Assembly: GCF_030684675.1 (NCBI RefSeq)
Contig: NZ_JAUXXZ010000024.1
Coordinates: 19,419-83,418, forward strand
Source: Daejeonella sp.
GTDB lineage: Bacteria; Bacteroidota; Bacteroidia; Sphingobacteriales; Sphingobacteriaceae
Length of the DNA stretch: 64,000 bases
Reading direction: 5' to 3'
Positions 56,902-64,000 of the stretch are shown piece by piece. Numbering within the stretch: the first letter of the stretch is position 1; every line of letters starts with the position of its first letter. A program made the position numbers and the translations under genes. The notes under the pieces were generated by a model. That model was given only the letters and a program-made list of their open reading frames with translations, made no database searches and had not been told where the DNA came from.

Positions 56902-58488
56902 ATGGAAAAGAAAAATTCAATATTTAATTTTAGTCAGTACTTCGCTGCGAGCACGGTTAAAAAAGATCTGCCTGCCAGTATTGTTGTATTCCTGGTTGCC
57001 TTGCCTTTGTGTCTGGGAATTGCACTTGCTTCAGGTGCACCACTGTTTGCCGGGATATTAACAGGAGTAATCGGCGGTATCGTAGTAGCGTCTATCAGCG
57101 GATCCCAGCTAAGTGTTAGTGGCCCTGCTGCAGGTTTAACAGTGATTGTCTTCGGGGCAATTGCTTCCCTTGGCAGCTATGAAACATTTTTGCTTGCAGT
57201 TGTACTTGCCGGGATACTTCAGATTTTTCTTGGAATATTAAAGGCAGGAATTATAGCAAACTATTTTCCTTCATCTGTGATAGAAGGTATGCTGGCTGCT
57301 ATAGGTGTCATACTCATTTTGAAACAGATTCCACATGCTGTGGGCTTTGATTCAGATTTTGAAGGTGATGAAAGCTTCATGCAGCTTAACCATGAAAATA
57401 CTTTTTCGGCACTGCTTTCTTCACTTGATATGATAAGTTATGGCGCTGTAATCATCAGTGTTTTATCCTTACTGATCATGATCTATTGGCCTGGAATCAA
57501 AAAATTGAGTGCGATTCCTGCAGCTATTTTGGTTGTGATTCTTGGAATTGTACTCAGTATGGTTTTCCAGAATACCGGTCTTGCCTTAAGTCCTGAGCAA
57601 TTGGTTACAATTCCGGTTGTTAATTCTTACAATGAGTTTATGGGATTGTTTGTATTTCCTGATTTTGAGCAAATCGGCAACAAGGAAGTATGGACAGTGG
57701 CGTTTACAATTGCAATTGTTGCGAGTATTGAGACCCTGTTAAGTATTGAAGCAGTTGATAAAATGGATCCTTACAAAAGGGTCTCACCAACAAACAGGGA
57801 ACTGGTTGCTCAGGGCGTAGGTAATATTGCTAGTGGTATGTTGGGTGGTTTGCCAATGACTTCGGTGATTGTGCGTTCCTCAGTTAATGTGAATTCAGGA
57901 GGCAAGACAAAGATGGGGGCTATCTATCATGGTTTCTGGCTATTGCTTTCATTGCTCTTTATTCCTTTTTTACTCAATAAAATTCCATTGGCCAGTCTGG
58001 CTGCTATTCTTCTGATTACCGGGTATAAACTGGCTAAACTCAGCTTATTTAAGAAAATGTGGCGAAATGGCAGAGACCAGTTTATCCCATTTGTTGTAAC
58101 TGTACTTGCTGTGGTGTTTACTGATTTGTTGAAAGGTGTGGCAATTGGAATGATGATTGGGATTTTTTACATTCTCAGAACTAATCTCAGAAATTCTTAT
58201 TTTTATAAAATTGAGAAGAACGGTGAGAAGAATGTAATCAGGATAAAACTGGCACAGGAGGTTTCATTTTTAAATAAGGCCGCTATTCAGCAAACCTTGT
58301 TGAAATTACCAAAAGAGTCGCATGTAATTATTGATGGGTCTGATTCAATGTTTATTGATAAAGATGTGCTTGAGATTATACATAATTTCAAACATAATGC
58401 CTTTTCTAAGGGCACGATAGTTGAAATTCTTAATATCCGTGAGCATTATGATGTTCCCAGAGTGAAAGAATTTGTACATAACACATAA
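56902..58488 (+). CDS. SulP family anion permease (bicarbonate/sulfate type)
   Basis: A 528-aa transporter with 10-14 transmembrane segments. SulP motifs: PLCLGIALASGAPLFAGILTG near residue 35, SGPAAGLTVIVFG, GMLGGLPMTSVIVRSSVN, and a short C-terminal STAS-like domain (HVIIDGSDSMFIDKDVLEII). Its position between two beta-carbonic anhydrases suggests bicarbonate uptake rather than sulfate. Its stop lies 13 bp before the next ATG. Confidence 0.9.
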   Translation: MEKKNSIFNFSQYFAASTVKKDLPASIVVFLVALPLCLGIALASGAPLFAGILTGVIGGIVVASISGSQLSVSGPAAGLTVIVFGAIASLGSYETFLLAVVLAGILQIFLGILKAGIIANYFPSSVIEGMLAAIGVILILKQIPHAVGFDSDFEGDESFMQLNHENTFSALLSSLDMISYGAVIISVLSLLIMIYWPGIKKLSAIPAAILVVILGIVLSMVFQNTGLALSPEQLVTIPVVNSYNEFMGLFVFPDFEQIGNKEVWTVAFTIAIVASIETLLSIEAVDKMDPYKRVSPTNRELVAQGVGNIASGMLGGLPMTSVIVRSSVNVNSGGKTKMGAIYHGFWLLLSLLFIPFLLNKIPLASLAAILLITGYKLAKLSLFKKMWRNGRDQFIPFVVTVLAVVFTDLLKGVAIGMMIGIFYILRTNLRNSYFYKIEKNGEKNVIRIKLAQEVSFLNKAAIQQTLLKLPKESHVIIDGSDSMFIDKDVLEIIHNFKHNAFSKGTIVEILNIREHYDVPRVKEFVHNT

Positions 58489-58501
58489 TAAATTAATTAA
58501 A

Positions 58502-59212
58502 ATGCCTAATATCAGGGGTACACTAGAACAGTCAGAGAAGATGTCAGAAAACAAGGTCGAAAGACAAAAGCGTGGTTACGAAGAATTACTGCAGGGTAAC
58601 CGTGATTGGGTGAAGATCGAGAGTGAGAAAGATCCTGATTATTTCAAAAAGTTGGCTGCAGGACAGGAACCTGACGTGTTATGGATTGGATGCTCGGATA
58701 GCCGGGTTCCTGCAAATGAGGTTACCAATACAAAGCCGGGTCAGGTTTTTGTGCACCGTAACATAGCAAATGTATGTGTCCACTCAGATATGAATATGCT
58801 GAGTGTACTCGATTATGCGGTCAATGTGTTAAAAGTAAAGCATGTTATTGTTGCGGGCCACTATGGTTGCGGGGGGATAGCCGCTGCGTTAAGTAATAAG
58901 CAATTCGGACTCATCGATAACTGGCTCAGGCATATCAAAGATGTTTACCGTTTGCACAGTAATGAACTGGACAGGATTACAGATGAGAATGTCAAGCTGA
59001 ATCGTCTGGTTGAATTAAATGTAATTGAGCAGGTTTACAACCTCTGTAAGACAACAATCGTTCAGAATGCCTGGCGTGAACGAGAGGATCTGGAGATACA
59101 TGGCTGGGTGATTGACCTGAATTCCGGACTAGTGAAGGATCTTCAGGTTACCGCTAAATCGAGCGAAAACCTTGGTAAGGTATTCAAACTGGATGAGTCG
59201 AAAGTAAAGTAA
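58502..59212 (+). CDS. can: Beta-class carbonic anhydrase, Can type
   Basis: A 236-aa beta-CA very close in layout to E. coli Can. It has LWIGCSDSRVPANEV (zinc Cys, Asp-Arg), VHRNIANVCVHSDMN and AGHYGCGGIAAAL (zinc His and Cys), and WLRHIKDVYRLH. The ATG at 58502 gives MPNIRGTLEQSEK. The ATG at 58541 (MSENKVERQ), which has a better purine-rich RBS, is an alternative start. Third gene of the bicarbonate module and of a different subclass from the first CA. Confidence 0.93.
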   Translation: MPNIRGTLEQSEKMSENKVERQKRGYEELLQGNRDWVKIESEKDPDYFKKLAAGQEPDVLWIGCSDSRVPANEVTNTKPGQVFVHRNIANVCVHSDMNMLSVLDYAVNVLKVKHVIVAGHYGCGGIAAALSNKQFGLIDNWLRHIKDVYRLHSNELDRITDENVKLNRLVELNVIEQVYNLCKTTIVQNAWREREDLEIHGWVIDLNSGLVKDLQVTAKSSENLGKVFKLDESKVK

Positions 59213-59738
59213 TATATCATTTATATTATCGTGAATTCGACATAAGGAAGGTTAAAACAATAAGACTATAATTGGTCAGATAAGGCTCTTAATCCAAAAT
59301 ATTTGATTTTGGAAAGCAATGCCGGTGTGCTATTGGCCAGTTCAGCCCTTTCCTCCGGGGTAGTTCCGGCATGAAATTGCGTTCTATTTCAAATTACGAA
59401 TAGCCGGAAGCTACCTCCTCCGGCAAGGTTTATTTTACCCGGGACTGTTTTTCATCGGAACGGATAGCCCGTCAACAGAACCATTTGCCATTTGAAATAA
59501 ACCTAAAGGGGGTGGCAGCTCTAGCTTTTTGTAATACTGATTTTCATGATATCCATTAAATCTGCTGCAAAAAAAACCAGGGCAGAACACGGGAAACCGG
59601 AACCGAAGCGAAACAGACCCTGCTTTCCAAAACAAAGAAAATGTTCAATCTAAACTTACCACAACAAGATTTTATGTCGACTTTATATTAAATTAATAAG
59701 GTTGCGAAATTTATATAATCGGGGTTGTTGCCCTTCTT
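59213..59738. other. 526-bp non-coding region with nested inverted repeats
   Basis: No supported gene. Inverted repeats: CCAAAAT/ATTTTGG (59294-59312), ATGCCGG/CCGGCAT (59319-59325 with 59366-59372), TTCCGGC/GCCGGAA (59364-59370 with 59403-59409), GCCGGA/TCCGGC (59403-59424) and GGTTTATTT/AAATAAACC (59427-59435 with 59495-59503). The pairings are partly mutually exclusive. A structured RNA or a decayed palindromic element is possible; 6S, tmRNA and RNase P RNA signatures were not found. Confidence 0.4.
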
Positions 59739-61373
59739 TTATTCCTTTTCCAAAAATGGGTAACGGTAATCTTTAGGAGGGTCAAAAGTTTCTTTGATTG
59801 TTCTCGGAGATACCCAGCGCAATAAATTGATCATAGAACCTGCTTTATCATTTGTTCCTGATCCTCTGGCACCACCAAATGGCTGTTGCCCAACCACAGC
59901 ACCGGTACATTTATCATTTAAATAAAAATTACCTGCGGCATTTCTCAAAGCATAGGTAGCTTTTGTCAAAGCATAACGGTCTTGTGCCAATACAGCACCT
60001 GTAAGTGCATAAATTGAAGTTTTGTCTATAATTTCAAGCGTTTTTTCAAAGTCTTTATCTTCAAAAACATAGATCGTTAGAACCGGACCAAATAATTCTT
60101 CGCACATAGTCACATAGTACGGGTCTTTGGTTAACAAAATAGTCGGCTCAATGAAATAGCCTTTGGATTTGTCATAATTGCCTCCGGCAATAATCTCCAA
60201 GTCCTTGTCACTTTTTGCCCTGTCAATATACCCGGCAAGTTTATCAAATGATTTTTCATCGATCACAGCATTAATAAAATTACCGAAATCTTCTGTTGGC
60301 CCCATTTTAAGGCTTGACAGATCGTGTATTAGTAATTCTTTAATTTTTGGCCAGACAGAGGCTGCAATATATACCCTCGATGCGGCCGAACATTTTTGGC
60401 CCTGGTATTCAAAAGCACCACGTAAAATAGCAGTACTTGAAGCCGCCACATCAGCAGAACCATGTACCAAAATGAAGTCTTTGCCACCTGTTTCTCCGAC
60501 GATGCGCGGGTAGGTTTTGTATTTATGAATATTGTTTCCAATCGTTTTCCAGATATCCTGAAATACAGCTGTAGACCCTGTGAAATGAATTCCAGCAAAA
60601 TCCGGGTGATTAAAGATCACTTCTCCGGCATCCGGTCCTGAAACGTATACCAGGTTAATTACCCCATCAGGTAATCCCGCCTCATGGAAGATTTGCATCA
60701 AAATATTGGCCGAATAGATCTGGGTGTTGGAGGGCTTCCAGACAACCACATTTCCCATCATGGCTGCCGAACTTGGGAGATTACCTGCTATAGCGGTAAA
60801 ATTAAATGGTGTCAGTGCAAAAACAAAGCCTTCAAGTGGTCTTTGTTCGAGGCGGTTCCAACTGCCCCGGGGTGATACAGGGGGCTGCTGCTCGTAGATC
60901 TCGCACATGTATTTAACATTGAACCTTAAGAAATCTATGAGTTCGCAAGCCGCATCAATCTCAGCCTGAAATGCATTTTTTGATTGCCCCAGCATAGTGG
61001 CTGCGTTCAGTTTATAACGATAAGGACCCGCAATCAGGTCGGCTGCTTTCAAAAATATTGCTGCACGCTGTTCCCATGGAAGATTCTCCCATTCAGATTT
61101 TGCGGCAAGTGCCGCATTGATCGCATCGCTAACATGTTGTTTTGTACCCTGATTATAAGTGCCCAGCAAATGCTGATGATCATGAGGTGGATGGATTTGT
61201 ATTTTTTTATCAGATCTGATTTCTTTGCCGGCAATATACATTGGTATATCAATTTGCTCAGTTCTGGCTTCAGCAAGTGCTTCTTTTAATAATTGACGTT
61301 CCCTGCTTCCCGGTGCATAATTTAATATTGGTTCATTTACCGGTGGAGGTACCTTGAAAAATCCTTTTAACAT
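59739..61373 (-). CDS. pruA: L-glutamate gamma-semialdehyde dehydrogenase
   Basis: A 544-aa aldehyde dehydrogenase oxidising glutamate-5-semialdehyde (P5C) to glutamate, the second step of proline catabolism. Motifs: FTGSTAVFQDIW, ETGGKDF (catalytic-region Glu), FEYQGQKCSAASRVYI (catalytic Cys) and FGGARGSGTNDKAGS. The ATG at 61373 (MLKGFFKVPPP) is chosen over the longer TTG-initiated frame to 61397. Family members begin there, and an exact -7 box overlaps the extension. Confidence 0.94.
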   Translation of the reverse strand: MLKGFFKVPPPVNEPILNYAPGSRERQLLKEALAEARTEQIDIPMYIAGKEIRSDKKIQIHPPHDHQHLLGTYNQGTKQHVSDAINAALAAKSEWENLPWEQRAAIFLKAADLIAGPYRYKLNAATMLGQSKNAFQAEIDAACELIDFLRFNVKYMCEIYEQQPPVSPRGSWNRLEQRPLEGFVFALTPFNFTAIAGNLPSSAAMMGNVVVWKPSNTQIYSANILMQIFHEAGLPDGVINLVYVSGPDAGEVIFNHPDFAGIHFTGSTAVFQDIWKTIGNNIHKYKTYPRIVGETGGKDFILVHGSADVAASSTAILRGAFEYQGQKCSAASRVYIAASVWPKIKELLIHDLSSLKMGPTEDFGNFINAVIDEKSFDKLAGYIDRAKSDKDLEIIAGGNYDKSKGYFIEPTILLTKDPYYVTMCEELFGPVLTIYVFEDKDFEKTLEIIDKTSIYALTGAVLAQDRYALTKATYALRNAAGNFYLNDKCTGAVVGQQPFGGARGSGTNDKAGSMINLLRWVSPRTIKETFDPPKDYRYPFLEKE

Positions 61374-61394
61374 AATTGGTCTAATTGGTTGGGG

Positions 61395-61402
61395 CAAAGA
61401 TA
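61395..61402 (-). promoter_or_regulatory. -7 promoter box of pruA
   Basis: The minus strand reads TATCTTTG, matching TAnnTTTG, 21 bp before the ATG at 61373. It supports that start codon. No -33 TTTG at standard spacing. Confidence 0.5.
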
Positions 61403-61609
61403 AGGGTTTGAGGGAAATCTGCGGATTAAATTGTCTCCCGCTAAGTCAGCAGGCTGAATAGAAACATCAGTTCCACATACTTCATCCTGGTCCAGGGTTT
61501 TCAGAACTGATAAGAGTCAGACAAATGCATGATCTCTCTCATTATTTCTCCGGATGGAATGGACGAACTTTATTTGATACAGTTTTATTTAACATAAAAA
61601 CATAAAGAG

Positions 61610-62537
61610 ATGAGCAAGGATTTAATGGGTTCCACAAAGGCAACTGAAAGTATAAAAACAATGAAGGGACTTGTATATGAAGGTCCTGGTAAAAAGAAAT
61701 GAATGGATGTTCCAAAACCCGGGATCATTGTGCCAACTGATGCCGTGGTAAAAGTGTTAAAAACTACCATATGTGGTACGGATTTGCACATCTTAAAAGG
61801 AGATGTACCTGCTGTTACCAAAGGCAGTATATTGGGGCACGAAGGTGTTGGTATTATTGAAGAAGTTGGTAATGCAGTTAATAATTTAAAAAAGGGAGAT
61901 CATGTTCTAATATCCTGTATAACCTCATGTGGTAAATGTGAATATTGTAAAAAGCAGATGTATTCCCACTGTGAAGATGGTGGTTGGATCCTCGGACACC
62001 TGATTGATGGCACACAGGCTGGGTATGTCCGAATCCCGCATGCGGATAATAGTCTGTACCTGATTCCTGAGGGAGCGAATGAAGAAGCTCTGGTCATGTT
62101 AAGTGATATTTTGCTTACCGGGCATGAAATAGGCGTATTGTATGGTGCTGTAAAGCCCGGTGATACAATCGCCATTGTTGGTGCTGGTCCGATAGGGATG
62201 TCTGTATTACTTACGGCACAGTTTTATTCCCCAAACCTTTGATATTTGCCAGAACATTATACGCCCGGGAGGTCATATCGCTAATGTAGGGGTACATGGA
62301 AAGAGTGTGAATCTGCAACTGCAAAAATTGTGGATACAGAATATTACAATTACGACCGGTTTGGTGAATACAAACACCACACCTATGCTGTTAGAAACAG
62401 TGCAGAGTAACAGGATTCAGCCGGAAAAGCTGATTACACACCGCTTTTCATTCGACAAAATATTGGACGCCTATGAAGTATTTGGTAATGCTGCAAGGGA
62501 GAAAGCGATAAAAGAATTATTGGTGATTAATCGTTAA
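61610..62537 (+). pseudogene. Zinc-dependent alcohol dehydrogenase, decayed
   Basis: Remains of a medium-chain zinc ADH. The first 30 codons (ending YEGPGKKK) stop at TGA 61700-61702, where the family usually has Trp, then continue in the same frame as MDVPKPG. The catalytic zinc region ICGTDLHILKGD, GHEGVGIIEEVG and the structural zinc cysteines (CGKCEYCKKQMYSHC) are intact. After GPIGMSVLLTAQFYSP an internal deletion and frame change remove most of the Rossmann domain. The C-terminal part resumes at about 62238 (FDICQNIIRPGGHIANVG) and runs to 62537. A functional enzyme is not expected. Confidence 0.85.
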
Positions 62538-62568
62538 GCTGGCATAAAGAAATTAGCCATAATTTAAT

Positions 62569-62608
62569 TGTCTGACTATTGTGATGTTTATCAAACAATG
62601 GTCAGACA
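62569..62608 (+). terminator. Terminator-like hairpin after the ADH pseudogene
   Basis: TGTCTGACTATTGT (62569-62582) and ACAATGGTCAGACA (62595-62608) form a 14-bp stem with one G-T pair and a 12-nt loop, followed by a TTATTGTTTG tail. Confidence 0.55.
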
Positions 62609-62705
62609 TTATTGTTTGCGATCAAACAAATGTTTAAAAGGTAATTGCACTTGTAGATGACCCATAGAAGTCTAAAATTTATCTTGAAATAAATATTGCC
62701 AAATA

Positions 62706-62726
62706 GTAGTATTTTTACTACCTTTA
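62706..62726 (+). promoter_or_regulatory. Candidate hicAB operator and -7 box
   Basis: GTAGTA-TTTT-TACTAC (62706-62721) is a perfect palindrome overlapping TACCTTTA (62719-62726), a 7/8 match to the -7 box. It lies 28 bp before hicA. Palindrome over promoter is expected for autorepression by the HicB HTH; binding is inferred. Confidence 0.5.
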
Positions 62727-62754
62727 AGCTTTTAGTCAAAAACAGATAGTAAAG

Positions 62755-62934
62755 TTGAAATCATCGGAGTTTCATAGAAAGATTAAAAAGAATGGATGGT
62801 TGCATATCCGGACAAGTGGAAGTCATTACATTTACGAAAAAGAGGGTAGAACCTATCCAGTTCCTTTTCATGCTTCAGACGAAGTACCGAAGGGAACAGA
62901 GATGAAAATTAAAAAAGAGATGGGGTTAAAATGA
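62755..62934 (+). CDS. hicA: HicA mRNA interferase toxin
   Basis: A 59-aa double-stranded-RNA-binding-fold toxin that cleaves mRNA. The translation begins with TTG and reads (M)KSSEFHRKIKKNGW. The active-site GSHYIY carries the catalytic His, followed by YPVPFHAS and a basic C-terminus, all as in HicA. No ATG is available upstream of the conserved KSSE, so TTG is the start. Followed 33 bp later by hicB, the usual toxin-first order. Confidence 0.85.
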   Translation: MKSSEFHRKIKKNGWLHIRTSGSHYIYEKEGRTYPVPFHASDEVPKGTEMKIKKEMGLK

Positions 62935-62967
62935 TCCCGTATGCTTAAAAATTAAAATATACAAAAA

Positions 62968-63357
62968 ATGAAAGCAACACAAACAGTGCAAATCATTATT
63001 GAAAAAAGCAAAGATGCTTTTTGGGCTTATGCATCTGGTCTGGAGGGAGTGACAGGTGTTGGAGAAACCGTGCAGTTGGCAAAGGAATCTGTTATTGAGA
63101 GTGTAGATATACAGAAGGAACTTGGAAACATACCGAATGTTGACTATAATTTTACATTTAACTTTGATGTTGAAAGCTTGTTAAATTATTATAAAGGCAT
63201 ATTTACAAACTCAGCACTTGAGAAGATAACGGGCATTAATCAAAAGCAATTGCAACACTATGCTTCTGGTTTGAAGAAGCCACGCGAGGCGCAAATCTAT
63301 AAAATTGAAATAGGCTTGCACCGGTTGGCTGAAGAACTTTTAGCGGTAAAACTCTGA
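62968..63357 (+). CDS. hicB: HicB antitoxin
   Basis: A 129-aa antitoxin. The N-terminal degenerate RNase H-like HicB domain (IIIEKSKDAFWAYASGLEGV, then GETVQLAKESV) binds HicA. The C-terminal helix-turn-helix (ALEKITGINQKQLQHYASG) likely represses the operon at the palindrome 62706-62721. The stop is only a few bases from the degenerate first repeat of the CRISPR array. Confidence 0.88.
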   Translation: MKATQTVQIIIEKSKDAFWAYASGLEGVTGVGETVQLAKESVIESVDIQKELGNIPNVDYNFTFNFDVESLLNYYKGIFTNSALEKITGINQKQLQHYASGLKKPREAQIYKIEIGLHRLAEELLAVKL

Positions 63358-63361
63358 GCTT

Positions 63362-63862
63362 TCTGATTGTAATCTAATTCTTTTTGATTTACTGATATTT
63401 ACCACAACTTTAATAACTTTTTTTCTATTAATAGGAACGTTGTGATTTGCTTTCATTCTTTGATTTACTGATATTTACCACAACCATGCCGCTCCTAGGA
63501 TCTACCCTATTTAGTTGTGATTTGCTTTCATTCTTTGATTTACTGATATTTACCACAACATATAAACAAAATACTTGTCGTCTTTTTTGTTGTGATTTGC
63601 TTTCATTCTTTGATTTACTGATATTTACCACAACGGCGTGGAGGTCGTAAATGAACGGATCTCCGTTGTGATTTGCTTTCATTCTTTGATTTACTGATAT
63701 TTACCACAACTTGTGCAGGTTTTGCAATCGGCTCTTCTGCGTTGTGATTTGCTTTCATTCTTTGATTTACTGATATTTACCACAACAATAAGTAAAATGA
63801 TTGATGATTTGCAATCGTTGTGATTTGCTTTCATTCTTTGATTTACTGATATTTACCACAAC
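63362..63862 (+). CRISPR. CRISPR array, seven 46-bp repeats (one degenerate), six spacers
   Basis: Six identical 46-bp repeats start at 63439, 63514, 63589, 63665, 63741 and 63817. Each begins GTTGTGATTTGC and ends TTTACCACAAC, so the ends are complementary. A degenerate repeat at about 63362-63408 keeps the last 26 bp and has lost the 5' half. Spacers are 30, 29, 29, 30, 30 and 30 bp. Long repeats starting GTTGTGATTTGCTTTCA are typical of Bacteroidota type II-C (Cas9) arrays; no cas gene is inside the window, so the type is inferred. The left end directly abuts hicB and the right end directly abuts an IS630-type element. Confidence 0.95.
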
Positions 63863-64000
63863 TAGTGTTAAGTTAAATATATTATGACGTAATAAAAATA
63901 TATTGTATATTCGTAAAACAATCAGTTATGATACGATATACAATTAAACTCAGTAAAGGAGAAGTTGAGGAATTGATGGAGATCGTAAATAAAGGTTCCC
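63863..64000 (+). mobile_element. Left end of an IS630-type insertion sequence (cut by window edge)
   Basis: Directly after the last CRISPR repeat the sequence becomes AT-rich, beginning TAGTGTTAAGTTAAATA. It leads after 65 bp to a reading frame resembling IS630-type transposases. IS630/mariner elements insert at TA, and TA is the first dinucleotide here. The right end lies outside the window, so the boundary is inferred. Confidence 0.5.
63928..64000 (+). CDS. IS630-type transposase, N-terminal fragment
   Basis: Only 24 codons are visible: an ATG-initiated frame reading MIRYTIKLSKGEVEELMEI and continuing off the edge. Such a start (xxYxIxLSxxExxEL) is typical of the N-terminal helix-turn-helix region of IS630-family transposases in Bacteroidota. 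The short length makes the family call tentative. Confidence 0.5.
   Translation, partial: MIRYTIKLSKGEVEELMEIVNKGS

Noticed and set aside
59313..59375. GGAGGAAAG on the minus strand as a possible RNase P RNA signature
   Set aside because: Other conserved RNase P elements are absent on that strand, and the flanking pairing does not fit.
59435..59635. 66-codon minus-strand open frame in the 526-bp gap before pruA
   Set aside because: Composition is unlike a protein, it has no recognisable RBS or homology, and it covers inverted repeats.
59655..59680. TTACCACAACAAG resembling the CRISPR repeat end and the start of a tracrRNA
   Set aside because: Only about 10 bp match the repeat, and no anti-repeat to the 5' half is present; a chance match is likely.

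Overview
The window is a chromosomal segment of a low-to-mid GC Bacteroidota bacterium, most likely order Sphingobacteriales (Pedobacter/Solitalea-like). The evidence is TAnnTTTG-type -7 promoter boxes, a Bacteroidota-style dcw cluster (PASTA-bearing FtsI, long MraY, FtsZ with a long acidic linker), a small Hc1-type histone H1-like protein, a porin P homologue and S9/M24/M42 peptidases.

Layout. 1-643: 5' part of atpD (minus). 946-7493: RmlD-like reductase, peroxiredoxin, tRNA-Arg(ACG), adk, obgE, a palindromic tandem repeat, then gap, a GNAT and pgk (plus). 7639-12008: minus-strand exported or membrane genes (SnoaL-like, membrane protein, Xaa-Pro aminopeptidase, esterase, GNAT). 12357-15901: alpha/beta hydrolase and PEP carboxylase. 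15905-19503: minus-strand accessory genes. 19866-35719: division and cell-wall cluster mraZ-rsmH-ftsL-ftsI-murE-mraY-murD-ftsW-murG-murC-ftsQ-ftsA-ftsZ; murF, murB and ddl are absent. 36043-42936: AOS-family PLP enzyme, Hc1 histone-like gene, dapA, ligA, dnaK. 43181-54036: DUF922 zincin, metal-binding/rhodanese protein, NDP-sugar pyrophosphorylase-like gene, HerA-like ATPase, S9 peptidase, and a minus operon pccB-GNAT-ORF6N-M42. 54235-59212: porin P, an exported small protein and a carbonic anhydrase-SulP-carbonic anhydrase bicarbonate module. 59739-61373: pruA. 61610-64000 is accessory: decayed zinc alcohol dehydrogenase, hicAB toxin-antitoxin, a CRISPR array with 46-bp repeats, and the left end of an IS630-type element directly abutting the last repeat.

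The feature least explained by gene content is a family of intergenic elements built from degenerate 7-bp units (head heptads, a core, tail heptads). They occur at seven or more loci, fill the only two long gaps inside the otherwise overlapping dcw cluster, and in several cases run up to the start codon. Other repeat classes are a ~118-bp double-hairpin tandem repeat after obgE, CCGGG palindromes that supply the C-terminal residues and stop codons of two convergent genes, and a 27-bp dispersed repeat.

Functionally the window links lysine/m-DAP synthesis (dapA) to m-DAP-type peptidoglycan precursor synthesis (murE with a DNPR motif, mraY, murD, murC, murG) and division (ftsL, ftsI, ftsW, ftsQ, ftsA, ftsZ). 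It also carries lower glycolysis (gap, pgk), CO2/bicarbonate handling (two carbonic anhydrases, SulP, PEP carboxylase, a biotin-dependent carboxyltransferase) and proline catabolism (pruA). No cas gene lies inside the window, so the CRISPR type is inferred from the repeat only.
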